Positions 43,339 through 54,452 of a stretch of DNA of 64,000 bases are shown piece after piece. The DNA comes from Rhodanobacter sp. GTDB lineage: Bacteria; Pseudomonadota; Gammaproteobacteria; Xanthomonadales; Rhodanobacteraceae. The stretch's first letter is position 1; the number at the start of each line of letters is the position of its first letter. Below the pieces are notes generated by a model, which ran no database searches, was not told the DNA's origin, and was given only the letters and a program-made list of their open reading frames with translations. The stretch covers positions 62,001-126,000 of the forward strand of contig SCSE01000001.1 of assembly GCA_004298015.1 (NCBI GenBank), given 5' to 3'. Made by a program: the position numbers and the translations under genes.

Positions 43339-45554
43339 CAGCGTGCGGCTTCGCTCAGTGCGCGGTTGACCAGCGAGGAGGTCAGCACTGTCGACAACTG
43401 GCGTCCCGGGCCACCGTTTTTCGGAAACACCACATACAGCGGTACCCCGGGCGAGTGGTATTTCTGCAGGAAGGCGCCGATGGTGGGGTCGACATCGGTC
43501 CAGTCTCCCTTCATGTAGACCGCCCCGGTACGCTTGAGCAGGTCGCGGAACGCCTGGGTATTGAGCACCGTGTGTTCGTTGGCCTTGCAGGTGACGCACC
43601 AGTCGGCCGTGATGTCGACAAAAACCGGGGTACCTGCGGCACGCAGGGCCGCGAGTTTTTCCGGGGAATAGGCCACCACGCCTTGCGCTGTGATGGCGGT
43701 CCGCGTCGGAGGCGGCAGTTGGGCCAGGTAGTACAGCGGCAACGCGGTGAGCAGGGCGAGCAGCAGTACCAGCGCGCGACTGACCGCGCCACGCGAACGG
43801 CTACGCTCGAACCACCACAACGTCATTGCCAGCATGACCGCCGCGACCAGCAGCAGACCGACCGCATCGGCACCGCGCTGGTTGGCCAGTACCCATGCCA
43901 GCCATGCTGCCGTGAGATACATCGGGAACGCCAGCGCCTGCTTGAGCGTCTCCATCCAGCGGCCGGGCCGGGGCAGCAGACGTGCCAGCCGTGGCACGAA
44001 ACCGATCAGCAGGAACGGCAACGCCAGACCGATGCCCAGGGCCAGGAAGACCAACAGGGCCGACAGCATGGGGGCGGCAAAGGCGTAGGCCAGCGCGCCG
44101 CCCATGAACGGTGCAGTGCAGGGGCTGGCCACCACCACCGCCAGCACGCCGGTGAAGAAATGGCCCGCCGCGCCGGAGCGGGAGGCCAGCGACTGGCCAG
44201 TGCCGCCCAGCGAGGTGCCGAACTGCACCATCCCGGACATCGACAAGCCTACCGCCAGCATCACCAGCGCCAGCACGCCGACCAGCAGCGGCTGTTGCAA
44301 TTGGGTCCCCCAGCCAAGCGCGTGACCGGCGGAGCGCAGCGCCAGAATGCCGAGACCCAGCGTGGCGAAGCTGAGCAAGACTCCGGCGGTGTAAAACAAC
44401 GCATGGCGGCGCGCGGCGCGCGGGCTTTCGCCACTTTCCAGCAGGCTGACCGCCTTGATCGACAGCACCGGCAGCACGCAAGGCATCAGGTTGAGAATCA
44501 GGCCACCGCCGAGCGCCAGCAGCAAGGCGAACAGCAGGCTGACCTGCAGCGGCGCGCTGGCCTCGGTTGACGACGTTGCCGGCCCGACCGGGCCGGCGGT
44601 GGGCTCGCTGAGGCTGGCGGTGCCTGTGCTACCGCCACCGAGGTCGATCGTCACGCTCCGATGCATCATCGGATAGCACAAGCCGTCTTGCTGGCAGCCC
44701 TGAAAGCTTGCCAGTACCGTCAGCTCTCGACGCCCGGCCAGATCCCCCTTGACCGCCACCGGCAGCTGGAGCTGGTTGAAATAGACCGTGACATGGCCGT
44801 AGTGACCGTCGTGATGGGCGGTACCGGCTGGCCATGAAGGCTGCAGCCTCAGGCCAGCGGCATCCTGCAGGGCCAGCGTGGTCTGCTTCTTATACAGGTA
44901 GTAGCCCGTGGGCATGGTCCAGCGCAACAGCAGCTGGTGCGGCGAGCTGGCCATGGCCTCGAAACGGAATGCCTGCGCGGCGGGCAGCGGGCTGGCGGCG
45001 CCGGCGGCTGAAGGCGTGTTGCCCAGGGTGTTCAGCGCGGCGCCCAGCGATGCGGCGGCGAGGTTGCCGTTCGCCGGGGTCGCTGCAGCCTTCACGGATA
45101 CCGGCAGCGGCAGGTCCAGCTGCTCGGTATGCGGCGGATAACAGATCTTCGGGTCGACCTCATGGCAGCCCTGGTATCGCACCGTCAAGGCGAGTCGGCG
45201 CGTGCCGGCGGCCACCGAGTACGGCAGCGTGGCATCGACGCTGTGGTGGTAGATCTCCACCGGACCGAGGTAGGGATCGACATGCTTGTTGCCGGCCGGC
45301 AGCCGTGCGCTGCCAAGGGTTACCCCTTCACCGCCCCTGAACTTCATCCGGCCGCGGTAAAGGTAATAGTCCGGCGCGATGGTCCAGTGCAGCTTGACGA
45401 TACCGGGGGTGCTGGCGTCGGCACTCAGCTTGTACGCCTCGGTCACCGGCAGCAGGTTGGCGGTGCCCTGACCGAGGGCCGGTGTCGCACCAAGCAGCAG
45501 GCTCAGCAGCATCCAGCAGGCGGCGGCCAGCTGGCGATGGGTTCTTGCGCGCAT
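43338..45554 (-). CDS. dsbD: Thiol:disulfide interchange protein DsbD with two N-terminal domains
   Basis: 738 residues against about 565 in E. coli. After a signal peptide there are two DsbD-alpha-like domains in tandem: one with APDYYLYRGRMKF and YQGCHEVDPKICYPP (to about residue 150), another with PTGYYLYKKQTTL and FQGCQQDGLCYPMMH (about 190-305). Each has a cysteine pair. Then eight membrane helices (LILNLMPCVLPVLSIKAVSL, ASPCTAPFMGGALAYA) and a C-terminal thioredoxin domain with DWCVTCKANE. Transfers electrons from cytoplasmic thioredoxin to the periplasm. ATG 45554, a GTG precedes it. Confidence 0.95.
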   Translation of the reverse strand: MRARTHRQLAAACWMLLSLLLGATPALGQGTANLLPVTEAYKLSADASTPGIVKLHWTIAPDYYLYRGRMKFRGGEGVTLGSARLPAGNKHVDPYLGPVEIYHHSVDATLPYSVAAGTRRLALTVRYQGCHEVDPKICYPPHTEQLDLPLPVSVKAAATPANGNLAAASLGAALNTLGNTPSAAGAASPLPAAQAFRFEAMASSPHQLLLRWTMPTGYYLYKKQTTLALQDAAGLRLQPSWPAGTAHHDGHYGHVTVYFNQLQLPVAVKGDLAGRRELTVLASFQGCQQDGLCYPMMHRSVTIDLGGGSTGTASLSEPTAGPVGPATSSTEASAPLQVSLLFALLLALGGGLILNLMPCVLPVLSIKAVSLLESGESPRAARRHALFYTAGVLLSFATLGLGILALRSAGHALGWGTQLQQPLLVGVLALVMLAVGLSMSGMVQFGTSLGGTGQSLASRSGAAGHFFTGVLAVVVASPCTAPFMGGALAYAFAAPMLSALLVFLALGIGLALPFLLIGFVPRLARLLPRPGRWMETLKQALAFPMYLTAAWLAWVLANQRGADAVGLLLVAAVMLAMTLWWFERSRSRGAVSRALVLLLALLTALPLYYLAQLPPPTRTAITAQGVVAYSPEKLAALRAAGTPVFVDITADWCVTCKANEHTVLNTQAFRDLLKRTGAVYMKGDWTDVDPTIGAFLQKYHSPGVPLYVVFPKNGGPGRQLSTVLTSSLVNRALSEAAR

Positions 45555-45616
45555 CACGACTCCGCGAAGTGAACGACCCGCGAAGGCCGCGGGGTATCCT
45601 CATTATGGCCCATGGA

Positions 45617-45772
45617 GGCTGTCGGACTTTGCTGGTCACGGCGAGAATCGGGCCGCGCGCGGACAAATTTTCGACGATTCGCCGGTCTGTAGCGATTCCC
45701 TGGGCCACTAATCGGCGAAAACAGGGGCCACACAGGCAGGTTCGCGGACCGACCGAACCAAGTCCGACAGCC
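45617..45772 (-). repeat. Dispersed inverted-repeat element, family 2, copy 3
   Basis: 156 bp with perfect 13-bp terminal inverted repeats, GGCTGTCGGACTT (45617-45629) and AAGTCCGACAGCC (45760-45772). Lies in the 327-bp gap between cutA and dsbD. Nothing else was recognised in that gap. Confidence 0.8.
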
Positions 45773-45881
45773 GACAGGGCCTATGTCCGTCTGTTCCGCT
45801 GAGGATTTGCGTGGTTCCATGTCGTCAGGGTCCACAATGGCAGCGCAACGACTTCGGTGCGGCCCCACCTGCCGGTCGGAA

Positions 45882-46205
45882 TCACTCGCCGCCGCTGCGC
45901 AGCCATGCCAGATAGGCCGGATGCCCAAGCTCCAGCGGGATGGCGATCAATTCGGGAAGATCGTACGGATGCAGCTCCAGCAGCCGGGCGCTAAGCGCCT
46001 CGAAGCATGCTGCGGAGGTCTTGATCAGCAGCAAGACCTCGTGGTCGCTGCAAACCTTGCCCTGCCAGCGATAGATCGAGCGCACCCCCGGCAGTTGGTT
46101 GATGCAGGTGGCCAGACGTTCACCGACCAGCGCCTCGGCCAAGACCCGTGCGGATCGCTCATCGGGACAGGTGCAAAAGCACATCAGGACGGTATTTGCG
46201 GGCAT
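45882..46205 (-). CDS. cutA: CutA-family protein
   Basis: 107 residues with the ferredoxin-like CutA1 fold: VLMCFCTCPDERSARVLAEA, LVGERLATCINQLPGVRSIY, RWQGKVCSDHEVLLLIKT and ELHPYDLPELIAIP. CutA is a small trimer linked to divalent-metal tolerance, mechanism unclear. It precedes dsbD on the same strand, as in E. coli (cutA-dsbD), though a repeat copy now separates them. Confidence 0.95.
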   Translation of the reverse strand: MPANTVLMCFCTCPDERSARVLAEALVGERLATCINQLPGVRSIYRWQGKVCSDHEVLLLIKTSAACFEALSARLLELHPYDLPELIAIPLELGHPAYLAWLRSGGE

Positions 46206-46353
46206 CGCAGTAGCCCTTCGGTGGGTGCAAGCGTAAGGAATCTTCCGCTGGCCGGACGCTCTGAACGTCGGCTTCGGACCCAGTTGATGGTAATGCCCTT
46301 GAAACTGACCTGCACTTGCCCAATTAGCTGTTCAGGCCCCGAGTTGAAACGGC

Positions 46354-46407
46354 TTGCGAAGGCGTGCTGTATCGCTAAAATTGGCACTCGCCGAAGGAGA
46401 GTGCTAG
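46354..46407 (+). promoter_or_regulatory. groESL promoter with CIRCE operator
   Basis: CIRCE at 46381-46407: TTGGCACTC, 9-nt spacer, GAGTGCTAG, near the consensus TTAGCACTC-N9-GAGTGCTAA. Directly upstream is a promoter, -35 TTGCGA (46354-46359), 16 bp, -10 TAAAAT (46376-46381), so HrcA bound to CIRCE would cover the transcription start. hrcA itself is not in the window. Confidence 0.9.
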
Positions 46408-46475
46408 CAAGTGCCCGGTTCGGGACTGTCTGGTCCTTCCAAATTTTCAACCCATAACCGATAGCTGGAGTCGTC

Positions 46476-46769
46476 ATGAGCACACTGCGTCCGTTGCATG
46501 ATCGCGTCATCGTCAAGCGCCTCGAAGAAGAGCGCGTTTCCGCCGGCGGCATCGTCATTCCCGACAGCGCCACCGAAAAGCCCACCCGCGGCAAGGTCGT
46601 CGCCGCCGGCACCGGCCTGATCATGGCCGATGGCAAGATTCGCCCGATGTCCCTCAAGGAAGGCGACACCGTGCTGTTCGGCAAGTATGCCGGTCAGGAA
46701 ATCAAGATTGACGGTGAGGATCTGGTGTTCCTGAAGGAAGACGACATCGTGGCCGTGATCGAAGGTTGA
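46476..46769 (+). CDS. groES: Co-chaperonin GroES
   Basis: 97 residues. [20 protein letters not shown], the mobile loop ending [20 protein letters not shown] and [15 protein letters not shown]. Caps the GroEL ring. First gene of the CIRCE-controlled operon, 129 bp ahead of groEL. Confidence 0.99.
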   Translation: MSTLRPLHDRVIVKRLEEERVSAGGIVIPDSATEKPTRGKVVAAGTGLIMADGKIRPMSLKEGDTVLFGKYAGQEIKIDGEDLVFLKEDDIVAVIEG

Positions 46770-46886
46770 CTGGCCGGGGCCTGATGGCTGAGCGCGATTA
46801 AAAGCTAAAAGCGCGCTCGCCAGTCGCCGTTGGCTCCTTCTGGCAGCACTTTCGTAACTCGTTTCATTCTTATTCAATTTTTTTGA

Positions 46887-48557
<1,671 letters not shown>

Positions 48558-48581
48558 GTCCCGCCACCTCGTAACGACCTG

Positions 48582-48614
48582 GAAAGCCCCGCCTTTGTGC
48601 GGGGCTTTCTTTTG
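48582..48614 (+). terminator. groESL terminator
   Basis: Perfect stem GAAAGCCCCGC with GCGGGGCTTTC and loop CTTTGT, followed by TTTTG, 25 bp after the groEL stop. Confidence 0.92.
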
Positions 48615-48643
48615 CGCGTCAATCCTTGTGACCGCTTCAATGC

Positions 48644-48676
48644 AGAAGGCCCCGGGAGGTGTTCCCGGGGCCTTCT
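48644..48676 (-). terminator. Hairpin terminating the Gly/Ala-rich protein gene
   Basis: 14-bp perfect stem AGAAGGCCCCGGGA with its complement and a 5-nt loop. Located between convergent groEL and the gene at 48705; no T-run on either strand, so termination may be bidirectional and weak. Confidence 0.6.
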
Positions 48677-48704
48677 GGCTCTGCTGCTCAGGCCACTCGA
48701 GGGT

Positions 48705-49280
48705 TCAGTGGCCGTGGGTGCTCACATTGGCGTTGGCGCTGGAGCGCGCATGGCCCCCGGCATTGCCGCGCGCCTTGACGCCCTTCACCGCAGTGCCGAC
48801 GGAGCCGGCGGCGCGGTGCGAGGACTGAATCGCCGAATGAGCGCCGCTGTGCACCTGACCACCGACACCGCGGCCCATCTGCCCTGCCTTGCCGGCCATT
48901 CTGGCGCTGCTCAGCCCAGCGCTTTTGTGCATGCTGGCACCCGCACCGCCATGGGCGCCGGCTGCACCGGCATGTGCCGAGGCGTTGGCATCGAGGTTGG
49001 CGTTGGCCCGTGCGTTCTGCTGCGTCGTGGCCTGTGCCCGGTGCATGGCGTGGTGGCTCATGCTGCGCGTCCGCTGTCCGGCGCGGTTCATGCTGCCATC
49101 AACGCGGTTTCCCATCTGCCCCGCGTTTTGCATCGCAGCAGGCATGGCACCGCCCGCCGTTGCGCCGGCGCCAACCTGACCTGCAGCGCCTGCGGCGCCG
49201 CCGAGGTTTACCTGTGCGAAGGCCGGCAGGGAAAACGCGGCGGCAGTGGTGATGAGAGCGGCGAGTAGGGTCTTGTGCAT
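48705..49280 (-). CDS. Exported Gly/Ala/His/Asn-rich low-complexity protein
   Basis: 191 residues. Clear signal peptide MHKTLLAALITTAAAFSLPA-FA, then low-complexity sequence dominated by Gly, Ala, Asn, Ser and His with no Cys, for example GGAAGAAGQVGAGATAGGA and ANANLDANASAHAGAAGAHG. No known domain recognised. It would be disordered in the periplasm or secreted. It has its own hairpin downstream and stands alone. Confidence 0.7.
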   Translation of the reverse strand: MHKTLLAALITTAAAFSLPAFAQVNLGGAAGAAGQVGAGATAGGAMPAAMQNAGQMGNRVDGSMNRAGQRTRSMSHHAMHRAQATTQQNARANANLDANASAHAGAAGAHGGAGASMHKSAGLSSARMAGKAGQMGRGVGGQVHSGAHSAIQSSHRAAGSVGTAVKGVKARGNAGGHARSSANANVSTHGH

Positions 49281-49429
49281 GGTGATGACCTCCATTGGAG
49301 TGGAACCGCGAACACCGAACGTGCTGCGGCTGGCATCGAACCTAGGCAAGTACCCCACACTGCTACCTGAACGGGCAGGGTTTTGCTTAAGCTCCAGGAC
49401 AGCTCGCTGAATCGGCAGGGGTCAGCCGT

Positions 49430-51328
49430 TCATTCTGGGGGCGGGGTCAAAACCGGCGGTGTCGAGGGGACGGCGCTGTTTGTCGTCCGGAGCACCGAGG
49501 GGGTTTTCGGAAGTTTGGGCAGCAAGCTATCCAGTTGGCCATTCAGGCGCAGCGTCTCGAGGCTCGCCATCGCGCGGTCGACGCGCTGCAGTGTGCCGTC
49601 TGTCGCGGTGGGTGCTGCACCCGGTGCCCTGGTCAGGGCGGCGAGTTGCGGGCCGACCAGGGAGGTCAATGCGAAGTAGGCATTGTCGTGGATGCCTGCC
49701 TGTGCCAGCAATTCGCCGGGCAGCAGCCATGCCGCCGTATCGAGATGTTTCGGCTTGCCGCGGCTGTGCGGATCGACCAGCAACCAGGTGCCGGCCTGAC
49801 CAAGCATGCCTTGTCCGTCGACGAAGCCGGTGATCTTGTAGCTGTCGACCAGGGCGGGCAGGTGATCGCCGTAGAACAGCACCAGGCTCGGCCGCTGGCG
49901 TTTGGCGAGCTGGCTGACCAACCGGCCGAGCTCGCTGTCGGCGTGGCCGATGTGGTAGAGGTAAGTCTGCAGCTCCAGTCTGGCCTTGCCGGTGAGGTTG
50001 TCGGGCACCTTGATGGCGTCGCGTTCGGCGAGATGGCTTGGGGCGATGTCGTACGGGCCGTGCGCCTCGATGCTGATCGCGAAGATGAACTGCGGCGGCC
50101 CGCTGTCTTTCAGCTGGCTGAGGATTTCATCGGTCATCGCGCTGTCGGCCATGTACTTGCCGTCCATCGTCGCGCTGCCGGGGAAGGACGACCGTGAGAC
50201 GAAGCGGTCAAAACCCAGCGCCTTGAACGCGGTGGTACGGTTCCAGAATGCCGGATCGTTGCCATGCAAGGCGACCGTCTCGTAACCGTGGGCGTTCAAT
50301 ACCCTGACCAGGCCGGGCACGGTCTTGTGATTCATCTGCAGATACGGGAATTGCAGGTTGTCGAAGTAGCGCAGCGACAGGCCCGTCAGTACCTCGAACT
50401 CGGTACGAATGGTGCCGCCGCCAAAGGTCGGTACATACAGCTGGCCGCTGATCCCGTGGGCGGCGAGCCGGGTCAGGTTGGGAGTGAAGCGGCTGTGCTC
50501 GAAGCCCCGCATGATGCGCGGATCAAACAGGGATTCGCTCTGTACCACCACGATGTCCGGTTGGACCGCGCCGGCTGCGGATGCCGTCATCGCCTGGTGC
50601 AAGGCGTCGGCATACTGCCCGATCAACTGTGTCGCCGCGGCGCGATCGGGTTTGCGCTGGCCCTGGCCATAGTGCAGCTGAAACATCAGCAACTCACTGA
50701 CCAATCCCGAATGAATCGCCGTCGAACGGGCTGACCATGGCTCCAGCCACAACACCTTGCCATTGTAGATTCTACCCCACGCAGGCATCCCGGCCAGCAA
50801 GCTGAGCAGCAGCAGCGACAACACACCGCCAGCAAGCAGGCGTCGACCGCGCGGGCGCTGGACGAACAGAGGCTTTTCGAAACGCCACATCAACACCACC
50901 AGGCCCACGCCAGTCAGCAGCAGCAGGTAAGGCCATGGGCTGTGCGGCAGATAGCCGCCGAGCAAATGCATGCCACCGTTGCCCAGTTGCCCGACCATGC
51001 GGAAGTCGGCTGGCAACAGTGGGGTGCCGAGATTGGCAACTTTCAGCATGTTGACGCCGTACAGTAACCCCTGCAGCAGGAAGGCCACGCCGAATGACAG
51101 CAAGGCGCGCCGGCTGAATGCCAGCAGCGCGCTCGCCAGCAACAGCCCGGGCAGCGCGTTGGCGAGTGGAAACCGTGGTTGATCGAACAGGCGTGCAGGC
51201 AGCACACCCTTGCCGCCATCGAGCACGCCAGTCAGCCACACAAACAGCACAGCCAGCACCAGCCATAGTGCGATACGCGAAACCGTGCCGCGCCACAATG
51301 GACGCGGTTGGGTGGAATTCAGGGGCAT
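49430..51328 (-). CDS. LTA synthase family sulfatase-fold membrane enzyme
   Basis: 632 residues: five N-terminal membrane helices (to about residue 180), then an extracytoplasmic sulfatase/alkaline-phosphatase domain with VVVQSESLFDPRIMRGF, the nucleophile-bearing FGGGTIRTEFEVLTG, HGNDPAFWNRTTAF and LVLFYGDHLPALVDS. In Gram-negatives such enzymes move phosphoglycerol or phosphoethanolamine onto glucans (OpgB) or lipid A. The acceptor here cannot be told. A Pro/Thr-rich C-terminal tail is present. Confidence 0.9.
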   Translation of the reverse strand: MPLNSTQPRPLWRGTVSRIALWLVLAVLFVWLTGVLDGGKGVLPARLFDQPRFPLANALPGLLLASALLAFSRRALLSFGVAFLLQGLLYGVNMLKVANLGTPLLPADFRMVGQLGNGGMHLLGGYLPHSPWPYLLLLTGVGLVVLMWRFEKPLFVQRPRGRRLLAGGVLSLLLLSLLAGMPAWGRIYNGKVLWLEPWSARSTAIHSGLVSELLMFQLHYGQGQRKPDRAAATQLIGQYADALHQAMTASAAGAVQPDIVVVQSESLFDPRIMRGFEHSRFTPNLTRLAAHGISGQLYVPTFGGGTIRTEFEVLTGLSLRYFDNLQFPYLQMNHKTVPGLVRVLNAHGYETVALHGNDPAFWNRTTAFKALGFDRFVSRSSFPGSATMDGKYMADSAMTDEILSQLKDSGPPQFIFAISIEAHGPYDIAPSHLAERDAIKVPDNLTGKARLELQTYLYHIGHADSELGRLVSQLAKRQRPSLVLFYGDHLPALVDSYKITGFVDGQGMLGQAGTWLLVDPHSRGKPKHLDTAAWLLPGELLAQAGIHDNAYFALTSLVGPQLAALTRAPGAAPTATDGTLQRVDRAMASLETLRLNGQLDSLLPKLPKTPSVLRTTNSAVPSTPPVLTPPPE

Positions 51329-51510
51329 GGCAGTCCCGATCTGCTGTCATGGTTCAGAGGCTGCAATGTACGCATCTGGAGATGAACCCGGGATGGATTG
51401 AAGGCCGTAGCGAAGATGGGCATCAGCGCATCAACGCCCCCGAATACAAACGGTGTACCGCACACACTGGCGGTGCATACGAATGGACGTGCGTGCGGCA
51501 CAATGGGCCG

Positions 51511-54354
51511 ATGCCGATCCAGGAATCTGCCGAGCTGCGCGCACTGATCGACGACCGTTACCAGGATCTTGTCGGTCGTTGCCGGAGCGCTGGCGTACCG
51601 TTGCACGACGATGCCGGTGTGGCCGAACGCATCCGGCGCACCCTGCTGGCCAGTGATTTCGCCTTCGACATCTGGAGTCGTCAGCCGCAGTTGCTGTCAC
51701 CGCAAGGTCTGCAGCGCCTGCGCTCGGGTAGCGATGCCGGTGCGCGCATCGATGCCCTGCAATTGCCCGATGAGGAGGCCGGCTGCATGGCGGCCTTGCG
51801 CCAGTTCCGTCATGCCGAAGCCCTGCGGCTGGTATTTCGCGACGTCAACGGGCTGGATCCCCTGCCAGAGACCCTTTCCGCGACCAGCGTGCTGTACGAA
51901 TCGCTGCTGGAGCTGGCGTTGCGGTGGTCCGAGCGGGCGATGGCTGCACGCTATGGCCACAGCCGTGACGATGAGGGTCGGTTGCAGCGTCTGGTGGTGG
52001 TGGGTTTCGGCAAGCTCGGCGGCAGCGAACTGAATTTTTCGTCCGACATCGACCTTGTTTTTGCCTACCCGCAAGGTGGGCAGAGCGATGGCAGTCGCCC
52101 ACTCGACAACAGCGAGTACTTCGTCCGGCTGGGCCGCCAGTTGGTGCGCCTGCTTGGTGAGGCAACCATGGACGGCATTTGCGCGCGCGTTGACATGCGG
52201 CTGCGCCCGTTCGGGAGCGCCGGGCGCCTCGCGCTGTCATTCGCGGCGATGGAACAGTACTACCAGAACGAAGGCCGTGACTGGGAGCGTTACGCCTGGA
52301 TCAAGGCGCGCCCGGTGGCGGGAGATCGCCATGCCGGACGGCAGCTGCAGGACATGCTTCGCCCGTTCATCTACCGCAAATACCTCGACTACACCGCATT
52401 CGCGGGATTGCGCGAAATGAAGGCCTTGATCGATGCGGAAGTCGCGCGCCGCGACCTCGCCGACAACCTCAAGCTGGGTCCGGGTGGGATCCGCGAGATC
52501 GAGTTCATCGTGCAGCTGACCCAGCTGATCCGTGCCGGGCGTGAACCGTCGATGCGGGTGCGCGGTTTGCTGCCGGCACTGGGCGCCTGTGAGGCGCGCG
52601 GTCATATCGGTGCCGTGCGTGCCCGAGTGTTGCGTGAGGCTTATCTTTTCCTGCGCAGGCTGGAAAATCGCGTGCAGATGTTGCGCGATGCCCAGACCCA
52701 TGACATTCCCGACGACGCGCTCAGCCGGGAGCGCCTTGCCGTGAGTCTGGACCGGCCTGATTGGAAAACTCTCGAAGCCGAATTGGCCGGCCATCGAGCC
52801 ATTGTCAGCGAGGAATTCGCCGCGGTACTGATGCCCCAGGGGGGGCGCAGTGCCAGGGTGCCGGTGGCGGACAAGCAATTGTGGCAACGAGCTTGCGATG
52901 GGACGCTTGATCCGCAACTGCTGCAAGCCTCCGGTTTCGTGCCGCCTGAGGAGCTGGCCGATGTCCTGCTGAAATTGCCGCAGGCGGCGCAGGTTCGCGC
53001 GATGTCAGCGCGCTCGCATGAACGCCTGGATCGACTGCTGCCGCAACTGTTCGGCGCCGCCCGCGAGAGCGCGGCGCCGGTGGCGTGCATGCTGCGGCTG
53101 TGCCGGCTGATGTTGGCCGTGGCGCGGCGGTCGGCCTATCTGGCCTTGCTGGAGGAGCAACCTTCCGCACGCAAGCGGTTGGCGCAATTGTTCGGTGACA
53201 GCGCATTTCTGGCCGAGCGCGTGATTGCGCAACCCCTGTTGCTGGATGACGTGCTCGACCCGCGTATCGACCAGCTACCCTTCAAGCGCGCCGATATCAC
53301 CGCAGAAATCGCCCGCTTGCTGGGGACACTCGATGAACGCGGCCCCGAGGCCGAGCTCGAACGGATCAATGAGTTCAAGGCATCCACCGCGTTCCGGCTG
53401 GGGCTTGCCTACAACGACGGTCGTGCCGACGCCGTCGCCACCGCGCGCCGCCTGGCGGCGCTGGCTGAATCGGTGGTGATCGCGGTCACCGCTCTGGCCG
53501 AGCGCGAGTTGATCGCCCAGAACGGTCGATTGCCCGGTAGCGGCTCGGGCTTCGCCGTACTCGGCTACGGCAGTCTGGGTGGTCAGGAGCTTGGCTTTGC
53601 CTCGGATCTGGATCTGGTGTTTGTCTACGATGGCCGTCGTGCCCAGGCGATGAGTGATGGTCGCCGCCCGCTGGAGGGCGTGCGCTGGTATCAGCGCCTG
53701 GCGCAGCGGGTGCTGAACTGGCTGGTCGTGCAGACCCGAGGCGGGCGTCTCTACGACGTCGATGCGCGCTTGCGTCCGGATGGCTCCAAGGGCTTGCTGG
53801 TCAGCAGCCTCGATGCCTTTGTGGCCTATCAGAAAGGGCGTGCCTGGACCTGGGAGCATCAGGCCCTGTTGCGGGCCCGACCGGTCGCGGGCGACGACAG
53901 GCTCAACCGCAAGCTGGCAGATGTGCGGCACGAAATTCTGGCAGTCTCGCGCGAACCGACGGCCGTGCTGGCCGAGGTCGGCAGCATGCGCCAGCGCTGG
54001 CGTGCCGAGCGCGACCGTTCCGATGCGGCACGCTTCGACCTCAAGCAGGGCCATGGGGGCCTGCTGGATATCGAGTTTGCGCTGCAGGGGCTGGTGCTGG
54101 GGCACGCGGCGCAACATCCAGCGCTGCTCGACGTCACGGCGAATGCAGGCTTGATCGAAGCGTGCCGCGTCGCCGGTCTGCTCAATGCCAGTCAGGCAGC
54201 CATCCTCACCGTGGCGCATGCCGACCTGCTGCGGCGCGCGCTTACCTGCACCCTCGACCTGCGCTCGAGGATCGCCGCGCGTGACAGCGAGCTCGAGCAG
54301 CTTGGCAAGGCGGTAGGCGACGTCATCCGGGCACTTGGCCTGAAATTGGACTGA
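51511..54354 (+). CDS. glnE: Glutamine synthetase adenylyltransferase/deadenylylase
   Basis: 947 residues. Adds and removes AMP on glutamine synthetase under PII control. Two nucleotidyltransferase halves: GFGKLGGSELNFSSDIDLVF near residue 165 (adenylyl-removing) and GYGSLGGQELGFASDLDLVF near 685 (adenylyltransferase), separated by the regulatory region; both keep the paired aspartates. ATG 51511 matches the family start; longer readings run into the neighbouring gene. Confidence 0.97.
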   Translation: MPIQESAELRALIDDRYQDLVGRCRSAGVPLHDDAGVAERIRRTLLASDFAFDIWSRQPQLLSPQGLQRLRSGSDAGARIDALQLPDEEAGCMAALRQFRHAEALRLVFRDVNGLDPLPETLSATSVLYESLLELALRWSERAMAARYGHSRDDEGRLQRLVVVGFGKLGGSELNFSSDIDLVFAYPQGGQSDGSRPLDNSEYFVRLGRQLVRLLGEATMDGICARVDMRLRPFGSAGRLALSFAAMEQYYQNEGRDWERYAWIKARPVAGDRHAGRQLQDMLRPFIYRKYLDYTAFAGLREMKALIDAEVARRDLADNLKLGPGGIREIEFIVQLTQLIRAGREPSMRVRGLLPALGACEARGHIGAVRARVLREAYLFLRRLENRVQMLRDAQTHDIPDDALSRERLAVSLDRPDWKTLEAELAGHRAIVSEEFAAVLMPQGGRSARVPVADKQLWQRACDGTLDPQLLQASGFVPPEELADVLLKLPQAAQVRAMSARSHERLDRLLPQLFGAARESAAPVACMLRLCRLMLAVARRSAYLALLEEQPSARKRLAQLFGDSAFLAERVIAQPLLLDDVLDPRIDQLPFKRADITAEIARLLGTLDERGPEAELERINEFKASTAFRLGLAYNDGRADAVATARRLAALAESVVIAVTALAERELIAQNGRLPGSGSGFAVLGYGSLGGQELGFASDLDLVFVYDGRRAQAMSDGRRPLEGVRWYQRLAQRVLNWLVVQTRGGRLYDVDARLRPDGSKGLLVSSLDAFVAYQKGRAWTWEHQALLRARPVAGDDRLNRKLADVRHEILAVSREPTAVLAEVGSMRQRWRAERDRSDAARFDLKQGHGGLLDIEFALQGLVLGHAAQHPALLDVTANAGLIEACRVAGLLNASQAAILTVAHADLLRRALTCTLDLRSRIAARDSELEQLGKAVGDVIRALGLKLD

Positions 54355-54452
54355 GGCGCCGCTATGTTCGCCGCCCTGCCGCCCCTGATCGGGGGGCTCG
54401 AGCTGTTGGTGCAAGAGCCGGCAGCCGGTGGGTGACCGGTCGGGGATTGAGG

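Noticed and set aside
54360..54452. Hairpins (GCCCC...GGGGC, GGCTC...GAGCC) after glnE as a terminator
   Set aside because: Short stems in GC-rich sequence without a T-run on either strand.
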